Source: Ferruginibacter sp.
GTDB lineage: Bacteria; Bacteroidota; Bacteroidia; Chitinophagales; Chitinophagaceae
Length of the DNA: 24,964 nucleotides
Reading direction: 5' to 3'
Assembly (NCBI GenBank): GCA_018057635.1
Contig: JAGPDJ010000004.1
Span: 1-24,964, forward strand
Of this stretch, positions 14,765 to 22,675 are shown piece after piece (position 1 is the first letter of the stretch; each line of letters begins with the position of its first letter). The notes under the pieces are model-generated. The model searched no databases. It saw only the letters and a program-made list of their open reading frames with translations, and had not been told where the DNA came from. A program made the position numbers and the translations under genes.

Positions 14765-16021
14765 ATGAAGAAGATCTATTTATTATTGGTGATCGTTATA
14801 TCATCTTTGGCAGGTTATTCCCAATCATTGGATGATATCAGTGATATGATGGTGAAAAAGGATTTTGCAGCTGCAAAAGCAGCAATTGATAAATACCTTG
14901 CAGATGAAAAAAATGCATCAAAACCGGAAGCATGGTATTATAAAGGAAGGGTATACAATTCGTATTCTTATGAGAAATCAACACCTGAATCGGATTTGTA
15001 TAACCTGAAGGTTGCTGCTTTTGAAGCATTTAAAAAGAACCAGCTGATGGACAATAAAGATGTAAGGATGAAAATTGAAAATTACGGTTCTTACCTTGAT
15101 CTGTATTATGGATTTTATGACCTCGGTGCAAACCTGTTCAATAATAAAAAATACAGTGAGGCATTTGATGCATTTAAAAAATCTTTGGAAGTGGGTGATT
15201 ATATTTTAAGTAAAAAATATACATATCCACAGGCAACATTATATGCCCTGGATACAGCATTGGTTTTAAATACTGCCATTGCTGCAACACAGGCCAAAAA
15301 AGAAGATGAATCAATTACTTATTACAGGAAGATTACGGATGCAAATGTTTCCGGTGAAGGATATAAAGAAGTGTATGAATACCTTGTTGAATATTATAAT
15401 AAAAAAGGGAATAGTGCAGAACTTGACCAAATCATGGCAAAAGCAAAACGCTTTTATCCTTCAAATAATTACTGGAACCAGGTAGAGCTGGATAATATTG
15501 CTGCAAAAGGTGATAAGAATGTATTGCTTGCAAAATATGAAGAAATGATAACTGCAGATCCTGAAAATTTTGCACTTAATTATAATTATGCGGTAGAACT
15601 TTATAATAAAAATTATGGTGGTGATGATAAGCAGTCTGATGTAGCTTCTAAAGAAAAATTAACGAATGTATTAAAGAAAACAATAGCTATTGATAAGGGA
15701 ATTGATGCTACTGTTCTCATGGCTAACCACACTTACAATATGGCTTCTGAAGCAGTTTCTGCAGCCAGCCTTGTAAAGGGAAATAAACCGGAAGATGTAA
15801 AAAAGAAAACCGAACTGAAAGCAGTTTCAAATAAAAGAATGGATGAATGTATTTTATATTCCGACCAGGTTGTGAAATTTTATGAAGGCATGACTGACCT
15901 TAAGCCAAAACAATCTGCCAATTATAAGATCGTTCTTGGATACTTAACAGATATCTATAACCTGAAAGCTGATGCAAAAAAGTCAGCCGAATATGAGAAA
16001 AAGCGTGCAGCTTTAAAATAG
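14765..16021 (+). CDS. Secreted TPR-like repeat protein of unknown function
   Basis: A 418-residue protein with a signal peptide (MKKIYLLLVIVISSLAGYSQ, likely cut near residue 20). The mature part is helical, with repeat-like segments: KPEAWYYKGRVYNSYSYE (about 53-70), YLDLYYGFYDLGANLFNNKKYSEAFDAFKKSLE (about 110-142), ESITYYRKITDANVSGEGY and NFALNYNYAVELYNKNYG (about 266-283). The second of these fits a tetratricopeptide unit (alanine and aromatic spacing, ending AFDAFKKSLE). Such proteins usually act as protein-binding scaffolds in the periplasm or at the outer membrane. No catalytic motif is seen. It has its own promoter-like box and ends in a strong hairpin, so it looks monocistronic. The partner is unknown. 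Confidence 0.78.
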   Translation: MKKIYLLLVIVISSLAGYSQSLDDISDMMVKKDFAAAKAAIDKYLADEKNASKPEAWYYKGRVYNSYSYEKSTPESDLYNLKVAAFEAFKKNQLMDNKDVRMKIENYGSYLDLYYGFYDLGANLFNNKKYSEAFDAFKKSLEVGDYILSKKYTYPQATLYALDTALVLNTAIAATQAKKEDESITYYRKITDANVSGEGYKEVYEYLVEYYNKKGNSAELDQIMAKAKRFYPSNNYWNQVELDNIAAKGDKNVLLAKYEEMITADPENFALNYNYAVELYNKNYGGDDKQSDVASKEKLTNVLKKTIAIDKGIDATVLMANHTYNMASEAVSAASLVKGNKPEDVKKKTELKAVSNKRMDECILYSDQVVKFYEGMTDLKPKQSANYKIVLGYLTDIYNLKADAKKSAEYEKKRAALK

Positions 16022-16035
16022 CAGTTTCAACTAGT

Positions 16036-16079
16036 AATAAAAAAATGGCAGCGTTTATAAACGTTGCCATTTTTTTATT
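16036..16079. terminator. Bidirectional terminator between the TPR-like and DUF4412-like genes
   Basis: A long, nearly perfect stem is centred on CGTTTATAAACG (16052-16063). The arms AAAAATGGCA and TGCCATTTTT lie outside it, with one G-U pair at 16051/16064. A and T tracts on both sides make it suitable for termination in both directions between convergent genes. Confidence 0.88.
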
Positions 16080-16127
16080 TGAATTGCTGGTTAAACAAAC
16101 AACAATTTAATGTTCATTTTTTTTTAA

Positions 16128-17009
16128 TTATGGATGCCTTTCCATCCTCATCTGCATACCTTGTCCGCCTTGCATCATACTTTGAAATTCCTTCATTGTT
16201 TTCACTTCAAAATCTTTTGGGATATCAAATTCTTTTTCAGTTACTTCTTTTTTAAGATCAATTTTTGTTACTTCAACGATCATCTTTCTTCCCCGTCGCA
16301 TATTCATTTCATATTGCATTACAAAACCATCAATACGGTCAAGCCCGTTTAAAGAAGTGAAATTTCCAAAACTTCCGCCTCCAAAGCCACCCATTGAACT
16401 GGTTCCTCCGGTAGAAGCAATGTTATGCAGTTTAAATTCGGGGTTGTACCAAACTGCAACAGTATCTTTAATGCCCAATAAACGGGTAGTTATCACCAGT
16501 GCTTTTTTACATTCATACCCGGCAATTTTTTTAGTGCCGTCTACATAACTAATATCAACGTTATTGCTGGAAGCAGCAGTAGGAGCAGTTCTTTTTTGAG
16601 TGGTATCATTGTTTCGCCTTGCCTGCATCATACTGTCCATTCTAACCTTCATTTCAGCCATTTCAGCATCGGATGCAAAAAAACCGGTTTTGTTTCCCAT
16701 GATCTCCAGCAGGGTGGTTGTCATTTTTGCATTATTGTCGCGGATGATCGTACTTCGGCCCATATCATTTTTAAGAATGGTTTTAACTTTATCATCTTTC
16801 AGAATTGTTGTGGATTTCGTTTCTCCATCACCAAAATTCCGGAAGTTGAATCCACCGCCACCACCGCCTCCCTGGATATTTTGTACTTCTTCAGTTTCAG
16901 GTGCAATAACTGTTGTGGTTGTATTCACAATTGCCTGCCTGATAACCTGCTGTTGTGCCGATGCGGCTGTAGTTACTGCAAGCATGGCCAAAAATAAAAT
17001 TGCTTTCAT
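16128..17009 (-). CDS. DUF4412/GLPGLI-like secreted protein
   Basis: A 293-residue exported protein with signal peptide MKAILFLAMLAVTTAASAQQ. A run of seven glycines follows at about 48-54. The segment about 65-112 (STTILKDDKVKTILKNDMG, then STIIRDNNAKMTTTLLEI) resembles DUF4412: a strand pattern around a stored setting and a 'state' line. After a linker rich in S, T and A comes KKIAGYECKKALVITT and VAVWYNPEFKLHNIA (about 155-195), the conserved IxGYxCKKA and WY part shared with GLPGLI proteins. The eponymous GLPGLI position reads LNGLDRIDGFVMQYEM, so that motif is altered. The C-terminus is rich in methionine (FQSMMQGGQGMQMRME). Function is unknown for these families; probable periplasmic or surface location. 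A TACTTTTG box lies upstream. Confidence 0.72.
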   Translation of the reverse strand: MKAILFLAMLAVTTAASAQQQVIRQAIVNTTTTVIAPETEEVQNIQGGGGGGGFNFRNFGDGETKSTTILKDDKVKTILKNDMGRSTIIRDNNAKMTTTLLEIMGNKTGFFASDAEMAEMKVRMDSMMQARRNNDTTQKRTAPTAASSNNVDISYVDGTKKIAGYECKKALVITTRLLGIKDTVAVWYNPEFKLHNIASTGGTSSMGGFGGGSFGNFTSLNGLDRIDGFVMQYEMNMRRGRKMIVEVTKIDLKKEVTEKEFDIPKDFEVKTMKEFQSMMQGGQGMQMRMERHP

Positions 17010-17026
17010 TGATAAAATTTAGAGAA

Positions 17027-17034
17027 CAAAAGTA
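17027..17034 (-). promoter_or_regulatory. -7 box of the DUF4412-like gene
   Basis: The minus strand reads TACTTTTG, an exact TAnnTTTG match, 17 nt before the ATG at 17009. It supports separate transcription from the upstream yceI-like gene on the same strand. Confidence 0.55.
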
Positions 17035-17137
17035 AATGCAATTAACCGCCTAAAAAAGAGTATATATTTATTACACAATTATTTAACTTGTTAATTTAAT
17101 TTTAAATTGCAGTTATACAGGTTTAATTGGAATTGTT

Positions 17138-17683
17138 TTACAAACTCCTCACCAGTTGTATCTCACAGCTGATCTTTACTTCTTCACTTACCAGTACACC
17201 ACCTGTTTCAAGGGCAGCGTTCCAGTTAAGTCCCCAATCTTTGCGGTTGATCTTGCCATTGATGCTGAATGCTGCTTTTTCATTACCCCATGGATCCTTT
17301 ACAATACCGCCGAATTCAACATCCAGTTTTATTTTTTTACTGATACCTTTGATTGCAAGGCTTCCCCATAATTCATAACTGCCATCGCTGTCTACATTTT
17401 CAACAGTATTGGCCTGAAAAGTAATTTCTTTATGGTTTTCCACATCAAAGAAATCGGCGCTTTTCAGGTGAGTATCCCGGTCTGTATTACCGGTATCAAT
17501 GGAGGAAGCATTGATCCAGCAATCAATTTCAGCCGACATAAAATCATCTCCGGTAGTAAAAATACTTGCTTCAAATTCTTTGAACTTGCCTTTTACATTG
17601 GTAACCATCAGGTGTTTAACTTTAAATTCTATTTCACTGTGTGTTGGGTCTATCACCCATTTTTCTTTGGTTATTTCTGCCAT
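17138..17683 (-). CDS. YceI-like lipid-binding protein
   Basis: A 181-residue YceI family protein. These are lipocalin-like beta barrels that bind isoprenoids or other long lipids. The family landmarks are clear: WVIDPTHSEIEFKVKHLMVTNVKGKF (8-33), the SADFFDVENHKEITF region (about 75-89), GSLAIKGISKKIKLDVEFGG (about 106-125), and GKINRKDWGLNWNAALETGG (about 141-160). The start MAEITKEKW is immediately next to the first strand, with no signal peptide, so this member is probably cytoplasmic, unlike the exported E. coli protein. Length is normal for a signal-less form. It lies upstream of the DUF4412-like gene on the same strand, with a 128-nt gap and a separate promoter for the latter. The ligand is unknown. 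Confidence 0.92.
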   Translation of the reverse strand: MAEITKEKWVIDPTHSEIEFKVKHLMVTNVKGKFKEFEASIFTTGDDFMSAEIDCWINASSIDTGNTDRDTHLKSADFFDVENHKEITFQANTVENVDSDGSYELWGSLAIKGISKKIKLDVEFGGIVKDPWGNEKAAFSINGKINRKDWGLNWNAALETGGVLVSEEVKISCEIQLVRSL

Positions 17684-17754
17684 AATTATTTTTTTTCTTA
17701 AACAAAATTCGGCTATAAATGTTCGGAAGCGGGGGATTGATTTTTTGGGGAAAC

Positions 17755-18072
17755 GGGATACAGGATACAGGATAAATCATACTGGTTATATGGTACTATG
17801 GCTATATAATAATGAGTTACTGTTGTTACAAGATATTCTTATACAATTTTAATTTCAGTAACATAATTGTACAGATAATCGTATTTACCGTGATTAAATT
17901 TTAATAATACATTATATTATTATGACATATAAAAATCATTAAATTTATTTCTAAAGTATTCAGTCAATATGAATTAATCTTAATGTCAGACCCATTATCC
18001 ACTATCCTGCATCCTTTATCTTGCATCCTGCATCTTGTATCCTGTTTCCTGCATCTTATATCTTGTATTTTT
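17755..18072. repeat. Heptad inverted repeat element 2 (between yceI and smc)
   Basis: Left arm 17755-17775 reads GGGATAC-AGGATAC-AGGATAA. Right arm 18003-18072 is ten units in exact 7-nt register, beginning TATCCTG-CATCCTT and including CATCTTG, TATCCTG and TTTCCTG; consensus YATCYTG. The right arm is the complement of the left (about 16 of 18 bases over the best stretch). The 227 nt between are AT-rich with no gene seen. Together with flanks this fills most of the 557-nt gap 17684-18240; no RNA gene or ORF of note is there. Confidence 0.75.
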
Positions 18073-18208
18073 TGTGAGAAACCTGTGCATAATTATGTAT
18101 TCTATCTCCTCTGATTGCTCCTTTTCCTTCTTTCATTCAGTTATATTTACTTCCCCGTAAGTTTTTCCTGAAATTTTCAACAACAGAAAAAAAACGGTCA
18201 TTTTCACG

Positions 18209-18216
18209 TAGGTTTG
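18209..18216 (+). promoter_or_regulatory. -7 box of the smc promoter
   Basis: TAGGTTTG matches TAnnTTTG and lies 24 nt before the GTG start of smc. No clear -33 TTTG is visible. Confidence 0.5.
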
Positions 18217-18240
18217 CCGCCTGATTAAATTTTAAGAAAA

Positions 18241-21200
18241 GTGCGTTTAAAGAGTTTAGAAATAAAAGGATTTAAAAGTTTTGCCGATAAAACTGTTTTA
18301 AATTTTGATGAAGGGATCACCGGTGTTATCGGGCCAAATGGCTGCGGTAAAAGCAATATCATCGACAGCATCCGTTGGGTGATCGGTGAACATAAGATCA
18401 GCAACCTCCGCAGTGAAAACCTGGAAAGCCTTGTTTTTAATGGCAGTAAAACCCGCAGTGCCAGTGGCCTTGCTGAAGTAAGCCTTACATTTGAAAATAC
18501 CAAGAACCTGCTTCCTACAGAGTTCAATACCGTTACCATTACACGCAAATATTATAAAAGCGGGGAGAGTGAATATCGCCTCAATGATGTAGCGTGCAGG
18601 TTAAAGGATATTCACAACCTGTTCATGGATACCGGTGTAAGCACAGACAGCTATGCCATCATTGAACTGGGCATGGTAGATGATATCATCAAAGACAAAG
18701 AGAACAGCAGGCGCAAAATGCTGGAGCAGGCTGCAGGTATAACCATTTATAAAACCCGTAAGAAGGAAGCCAAACTGAAACTGGATGCAACAGAACAGGA
18801 TCTGGCCCGTATAGAAGACCTGTTGTTTGAAATAAATAACCAGTTGAAAAGCCTGGAAAGCCAGGCAAAAAAGGCTGAAAAGTATTTTGAAATAAAGAAA
18901 GAATACAAAGAGGTTAGTATAGAATTGGCTAAAGCAGCGTTGGAAGGATTCAATATCACTTACCGCGATTTGAATGAACAGCAACAGCAGGAAGTAGATA
19001 AAAGAATAGAACTGGAAACGGCTATCGCAATGGAAGATGCAGCGCTGGAACAGGAAAAACTCGCTTTTGTTGAAAAGGAAAAAGCGTTGCAGCAGATGCA
19101 GCATGCATACAACGAAATGCTCGACCGTGTTCGCAGCAAAGAAAATGAAAAAAGCCTCAGCTCACAAAGATTGCAACATCTTAAAGAAAGGCAATCAAGC
19201 CTGCACGAGTTTATTCAAAAGGCCGGCGGGCAATTATCCGGACTGGAAGAAAGCATCAGTTTTACGAGCCAGCAGATAAATGATGAACAGCAAAAACTGG
19301 AAGAACTGGAAGATAAACTACAAAGCCTCAAAGAAGCTGTGGAAGAGAAGCGTGGGATTTTTGATGATAAGCGATCTACCATCGATTCACTCAGAAGAGA
19401 AAACCAGGCGATACAACGTAACCAGTTTGATGCAGAGAAAAAAGTTGCCGTAGCAGATACTTCCATACAGAACCTGCAGCGTACCATCATCCAGATACAG
19501 GAAGAAAAAGCACAGCGCCAGGCGCAGATCAGCCAGCTGGAAATTGACAAGAAATTAAAAGAAGAAGAACTTACCAATAAGCAAACTGACCTGCAGCAAT
19601 TGCAGGAAGAACATGAGTTTACAAAAGACCAGATTCTCCAGACACAAAATTTACTGGAAGGACTGCGTGTACACCTTGCCGATGAGAACCGTAAACTGGA
19701 TTCAAAGAAAAATGAACACGACCTGTTAAAGAGCCTGATAGACTCCATGGAAGGATATCCGGAAAGTGTGAAATTCCTGCATAAAAATACCGGTTGGAAT
19801 CATACAGCTCCTTTATTGTCTGATATTATTTATGTGAAGGAACAATACAGGGCAGCTGTGGAAAACGTGTTGGAACAATACCTCAATTATTATGTGGTAA
19901 ATAATTTAACGGAAGGGCTGCAGGCTGTTCATTTACTGGATGATAACAAGAAAGGTAAAGCGAATTTTTTCCTGCTTGATAAATTTACCGATATAACACC
20001 GGGGCATCAGCCGGAAGGAACAATTCCGGCGCTGGATGTGGTGGAAATAGATCCTCAATATGCAAAGCTTGCACAAAATCTGCTGGGGAATGTTTTCATT
20101 GCAGAAAATGAAGATGCACTGGAGAACAGCAATGGTGCGATCGTTCTTGAAAAAACAGGTAAATATGTTAAAGGTAAATATTCACTAAGCGGCGGAAGCG
20201 TAGGACTTTTTGAAGGGAAGAAAATTGGTCGTGCAAAGAATCTTGAAAAACTGATTAAAGAAATAAGTGCCCAGGAAAAGATTGTAAATGAGCTGAAAGC
20301 TGATATTCAGCTAAAGCACAATGAGGTGATCAGTTATAACAACCAGTTGAAGGAAAATGCCATCAAGCAAACACAGCAGGATATCAATAACCTGAACAAC
20401 CAGGTGTTTTCTTTGCAGAATAAAATGGAAAACCTGTTGCACCTTGAAACAACCAGCAGCAGCAGGATAACAGAGCTGGAACAACAGTTACAGCAAAATC
20501 ACGAAGCTATTTCCAGCACCCGTTTTGAACTGGAGAAGTTTAATACCCAACTGGAAGAATTGCAGGAGAAAATGATGTTGATCGAATCAGATTATGCAAC
20601 CGCAGAGCAGGAATATAATTTTGCCAATGCAACTTTCAATGATAATAATTTGCTGTTTACAAAGCAGCAAAGCAAGGTAATTTCTACCCGACAGGAACTG
20701 GAGTTTAAAACCAACCAGTTGAACGACCTGAAAGTACAGGTTGAGAACAGTACCATGCAAATGAATGAAGCATCTGAAAATATTGCCCAGACTGCAGGTG
20801 AATTAAAGGAATTGGAATTGCTGCTGGTTAGCATGCTTCAGAACAAAGAAGCAGATGAAAAGAAATTGAATGAAGCAGACCAGGAATATTATAATATACG
20901 TAACCTGCTTACAGAAAAAGAAAGTGAGCTCAGGCACAAACAAAAATCCAAGGAAGGCATCGATCATTTGCTCAATGAAATAAAAGATAAACTAACTGAT
21001 CTGAAACTACAGCTGGCCGGAATGAAAGAAAGGCTGAGTGTGGAATTTAAAGTTGACCTTGATACGATCATTGATGAAGCAAGAACAGGTGATACGCCAC
21101 TGGAAGAACTGAAAGAGAAGAATGAAAGGATGCGCAAGCGCCTGGAAAATATGGGTGAAGTGAATCCAACAGCCATTGAAGCTTATACAGAAATGAAAAA

Positions 21201-21756
21201 GCGTTATGAGTTCATACTTGAGCAAAAGAATGACCTGGTAACGGCAAAGGATAGCCTCATGCAAACGATACAGGAAGTGGAAGCTACGGCCAATCAGCAG
21301 TTCCTGGATACATTTAACAGAACAAGGGAGAATTTTCAAAAAGTATTCAAAGCATTGTTTACCGATGAAGATACGGCAGATATGATACTGGTAGACCCTG
21401 AAAACCTTGCTGAAACAGCCATTGATATTGTTGCCAAGCCTAAAGGTAAAAGGCCCAGCAGCATCGGGCAGTTAAGCGGAGGAGAGAAAACCTTAACGGC
21501 TACGGCATTGTTGTTTGCCATCTATCTTATAAAACCTGCGCCATTCTGTATTTTAGATGAGGTTGATGCACCACTGGATGATGCAAACGTTGGCAAGTTC
21601 ACCAATATGATCAAACAGTTCAGTGAAAATTCTCAGTTCATCATTGTTACACACAATAAAATGACGATGAGTGCAGTGGATGTGATCTATGGTGTTACCA
21701 TGCAGGAAGCCGGTGTGAGTAAACTGGTACCGGTAGATTTCCGAAGCCTCAATTAA
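18241..21756 (+). CDS. smc: Chromosome segregation protein SMC
   Basis: A 1171-residue SMC ATPase, the core of the condensin that folds and separates the chromosome with ScpA and ScpB. The N-terminal head begins MRLKSLEIKGFKSFADKT and has Walker A GPNGCGKS (31-38). A first long coiled coil (about 170-490) leads to the hinge (about 500-665), starting near MEGYPESVKF and ending near GGSVGLFEGKKIG. The returning coiled coil (about 670-1010) leads to the C-terminal head with signature LSGGE (1078-1082), Walker B FCILDEVDAP (from about 1102) and D-loop LDDANV. The start is GTG at 18241, right at the conserved first strand. Length is typical. scpA and scpB are not in the window. A heptad element and terminator follow. 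Confidence 0.97.
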   Translation: MRLKSLEIKGFKSFADKTVLNFDEGITGVIGPNGCGKSNIIDSIRWVIGEHKISNLRSENLESLVFNGSKTRSASGLAEVSLTFENTKNLLPTEFNTVTITRKYYKSGESEYRLNDVACRLKDIHNLFMDTGVSTDSYAIIELGMVDDIIKDKENSRRKMLEQAAGITIYKTRKKEAKLKLDATEQDLARIEDLLFEINNQLKSLESQAKKAEKYFEIKKEYKEVSIELAKAALEGFNITYRDLNEQQQQEVDKRIELETAIAMEDAALEQEKLAFVEKEKALQQMQHAYNEMLDRVRSKENEKSLSSQRLQHLKERQSSLHEFIQKAGGQLSGLEESISFTSQQINDEQQKLEELEDKLQSLKEAVEEKRGIFDDKRSTIDSLRRENQAIQRNQFDAEKKVAVADTSIQNLQRTIIQIQEEKAQRQAQISQLEIDKKLKEEELTNKQTDLQQLQEEHEFTKDQILQTQNLLEGLRVHLADENRKLDSKKNEHDLLKSLIDSMEGYPESVKFLHKNTGWNHTAPLLSDIIYVKEQYRAAVENVLEQYLNYYVVNNLTEGLQAVHLLDDNKKGKANFFLLDKFTDITPGHQPEGTIPALDVVEIDPQYAKLAQNLLGNVFIAENEDALENSNGAIVLEKTGKYVKGKYSLSGGSVGLFEGKKIGRAKNLEKLIKEISAQEKIVNELKADIQLKHNEVISYNNQLKENAIKQTQQDINNLNNQVFSLQNKMENLLHLETTSSSRITELEQQLQQNHEAISSTRFELEKFNTQLEELQEKMMLIESDYATAEQEYNFANATFNDNNLLFTKQQSKVISTRQELEFKTNQLNDLKVQVENSTMQMNEASENIAQTAGELKELELLLVSMLQNKEADEKKLNEADQEYYNIRNLLTEKESELRHKQKSKEGIDHLLNEIKDKLTDLKLQLAGMKERLSVEFKVDLDTIIDEARTGDTPLEELKEKNERMRKRLENMGEVNPTAIEAYTEMKKRYEFILEQKNDLVTAKDSLMQTIQEVEATANQQFLDTFNRTRENFQKVFKALFTDEDTADMILVDPENLAETAIDIVAKPKGKRPSSIGQLSGGEKTLTATALLFAIYLIKPAPFCILDEVDAPLDDANVGKFTNMIKQFSENSQFIIVTHNKMTMSAVDVIYGVTMQEAGVSKLVPVDFRSLN

Positions 21757-21761
21757 TTGAA

Positions 21762-21833
21762 GATGTATGAAGTATGATGTATGATTTTTAGAACGTGCTA
21801 AATATCTACACCTTACATCACAAATCATAAATA
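21762..21833. repeat. Heptad inverted repeat element 3 (after smc)
   Basis: Left arm is four heptamers, GATGTAT-GAAGTAT-GATGTAT-GATTTTT (21762-21789). Right arm has TTACATC-ACAAATC-ATAAATA (21813-21833), inverted and imperfectly complementary, with 23 nt between. It starts 6 nt after the smc stop and precedes the smc terminator. Confidence 0.65.
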
Positions 21834-21861
21834 AACGACTAACCCAATGCTATACACAAAT

Positions 21862-21885
21862 CCCGGTGCTGAACCGGGTTTTTTT
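21862..21885 (+). terminator. Intrinsic terminator after smc
   Basis: Stem CCCGGT (21862-21867) with ACCGGG (21873-21878), loop GCTGA, followed by seven T. Strong and GC-rich. It lies about 105 nt after the smc stop, so the heptad element would be in the 3' end of the smc mRNA. Confidence 0.9.
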
Positions 21886-21940
21886 ATTGATCAAATGCAA
21901 GAGTACCAAAGTGAAAACAATAGGCACAAATAAAATATTC

Positions 21941-22221
21941 CCCTTTGCGTCTTTGCGCTTCTTTTCATCTTTGCGTGAAATTGTACTAACCGCTGAGAAA
22001 AGGAGAAAAAGAGGTTACACAGCGTTTACCCTAAAATTAAAATAATGAGAAACAAAAGAGAAGATTTCCCTTTGCGTCTTTGCGTTACTTTGCATCTTTG
22101 CGTGAAATTGTACAAACCGCTGAGAACAGGAGAAAAAGAGGTTACGCAGCGTTTATCCCATATTTAAAATAATACGAAACAAAAGAGGAGATTTCCCTTT
22201 GAATCTTTGCGTGAAATAACC
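21941..22221 (+). repeat. 127-bp tandem repeat, two copies plus a deleted third
   Basis: Copies start with CCCTTTG at 21941, 22068 and 22195, exactly 127 bp apart. Copies 1 and 2 differ at about 13 positions by hand count. The third is a fragment that jumps from CCCTTTG to AATCTTTGCGTGAAAT and ends near 22221. Each full copy opens with CTTTGCGT-CTTTGCG octamers and contains CCGCTGAGAA ... CAGCGTTT, a short inverted repeat. No ORF is evident. It fills most of the 21757-22254 gap, ending before the DUF486 gene. Confidence 0.85.
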
Positions 22222-22254
22222 AATGCCAATTATATTCCAATAAAACTCTTTGAT

Positions 22255-22587
22255 ATGGTCCGCACAATATTGTTACTAACAGCTTCCAATATCTTTATGA
22301 CATTTGCATGGTACGGCAATCTCAAAAACGTAAATATTCCAATTTGGAAAGCTGTATTGATCAGTTGGGGTATTGCTTTTTTCGAGTATTGCCTGATGGT
22401 GCCTGCCAACAGGCTGGGATTTGAAAATGGCTTCAGTGGTTTTCAACTTAAGTTGACGCAGGAAGTAATCACACTCGTTGTATTTGCTGTATTTGCAGTT
22501 TTTTACCTCAAAGAACCCTTTCACTGGAAATACCTGGTGAGTTTTATTTTATTATTGGGGGCAGTGTATTTTATGTTTAAGAAATAA
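22255..22587 (+). CDS. DUF486 (DMT-like) small membrane protein
   Basis: A 110-residue integral membrane protein of the DUF486 family, related to drug/metabolite transporters by topology. Four hydrophobic segments are visible: about 2-17 (VRTILLLTASNIFMTFAW), 28-47, 65-85 and 90-108. Family landmarks include TFAWYGNLK, AFFEYCLMVPANRLGF and LKLTQEVITLVVFAVFAVFYLKEP. The frame opens upstream to a TTG at 22207, but that lies inside the third copy of the 127-bp repeat and the ATG at 22255 gives the normal family length, so ATG is chosen. Function of the family is unknown. It is isolated between repeat elements; the 127-bp array is upstream and a heptad hairpin is downstream. Confidence 0.85.
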   Translation: MVRTILLLTASNIFMTFAWYGNLKNVNIPIWKAVLISWGIAFFEYCLMVPANRLGFENGFSGFQLKLTQEVITLVVFAVFAVFYLKEPFHWKYLVSFILLLGAVYFMFKK

Positions 22588-22591
22588 GAGA

Positions 22592-22670
22592 ATGTATGAT
22601 TTATGATGTGAAGCTCATTCTAAAAATCATACTTCATAAATCATACATCATACATCTCACTTTATCCATC
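22592..22670. repeat. Heptad inverted repeat element 4, with a perfect 15-bp stem
   Basis: Arms ATGTATGATTTATGA (22592-22606) and TCATAAATCATACAT (22634-22648) are perfectly complementary, with a 27-nt loop. ATC (or TTC) recurs every 7 nt on the right side (22626, 22633, 22640, 22647, 22654) and the array trails into TTTATCC-ATCTTAC. It fills the 88-nt gap between convergent genes, so it may serve as a terminator-like hairpin. Confidence 0.72.
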
Positions 22671-22675
22671 TTACA

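Noticed and set aside
16600..17022. 140-residue open frame opposite the DUF4412-like gene, with a proline run
   Set aside because: The prolines are the reverse of the glycine codons of the real gene; no start context or family match.
17684..18240. Possible RNA gene in the long gap before smc
   Set aside because: No tRNA-like cloverleaf or known riboswitch core was seen; only the heptad arrays, AT-rich DNA and a promoter box.
18601..19104. 167-residue open frame opposite smc
   Set aside because: Antisense to the SMC coiled coil, with a low-complexity F/L-rich sequence that mirrors the coiled-coil codons.
21941..22221. CRISPR-like array
   Set aside because: The repeat unit is 127 bp, copies are contiguous without unique spacers, and no cas genes are present.
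22207..22254. TTG start for the DUF486 gene
   Set aside because: It lies in the third copy of the 127-bp repeat and adds residues not typical of the family; the ATG at 22255 fits better.
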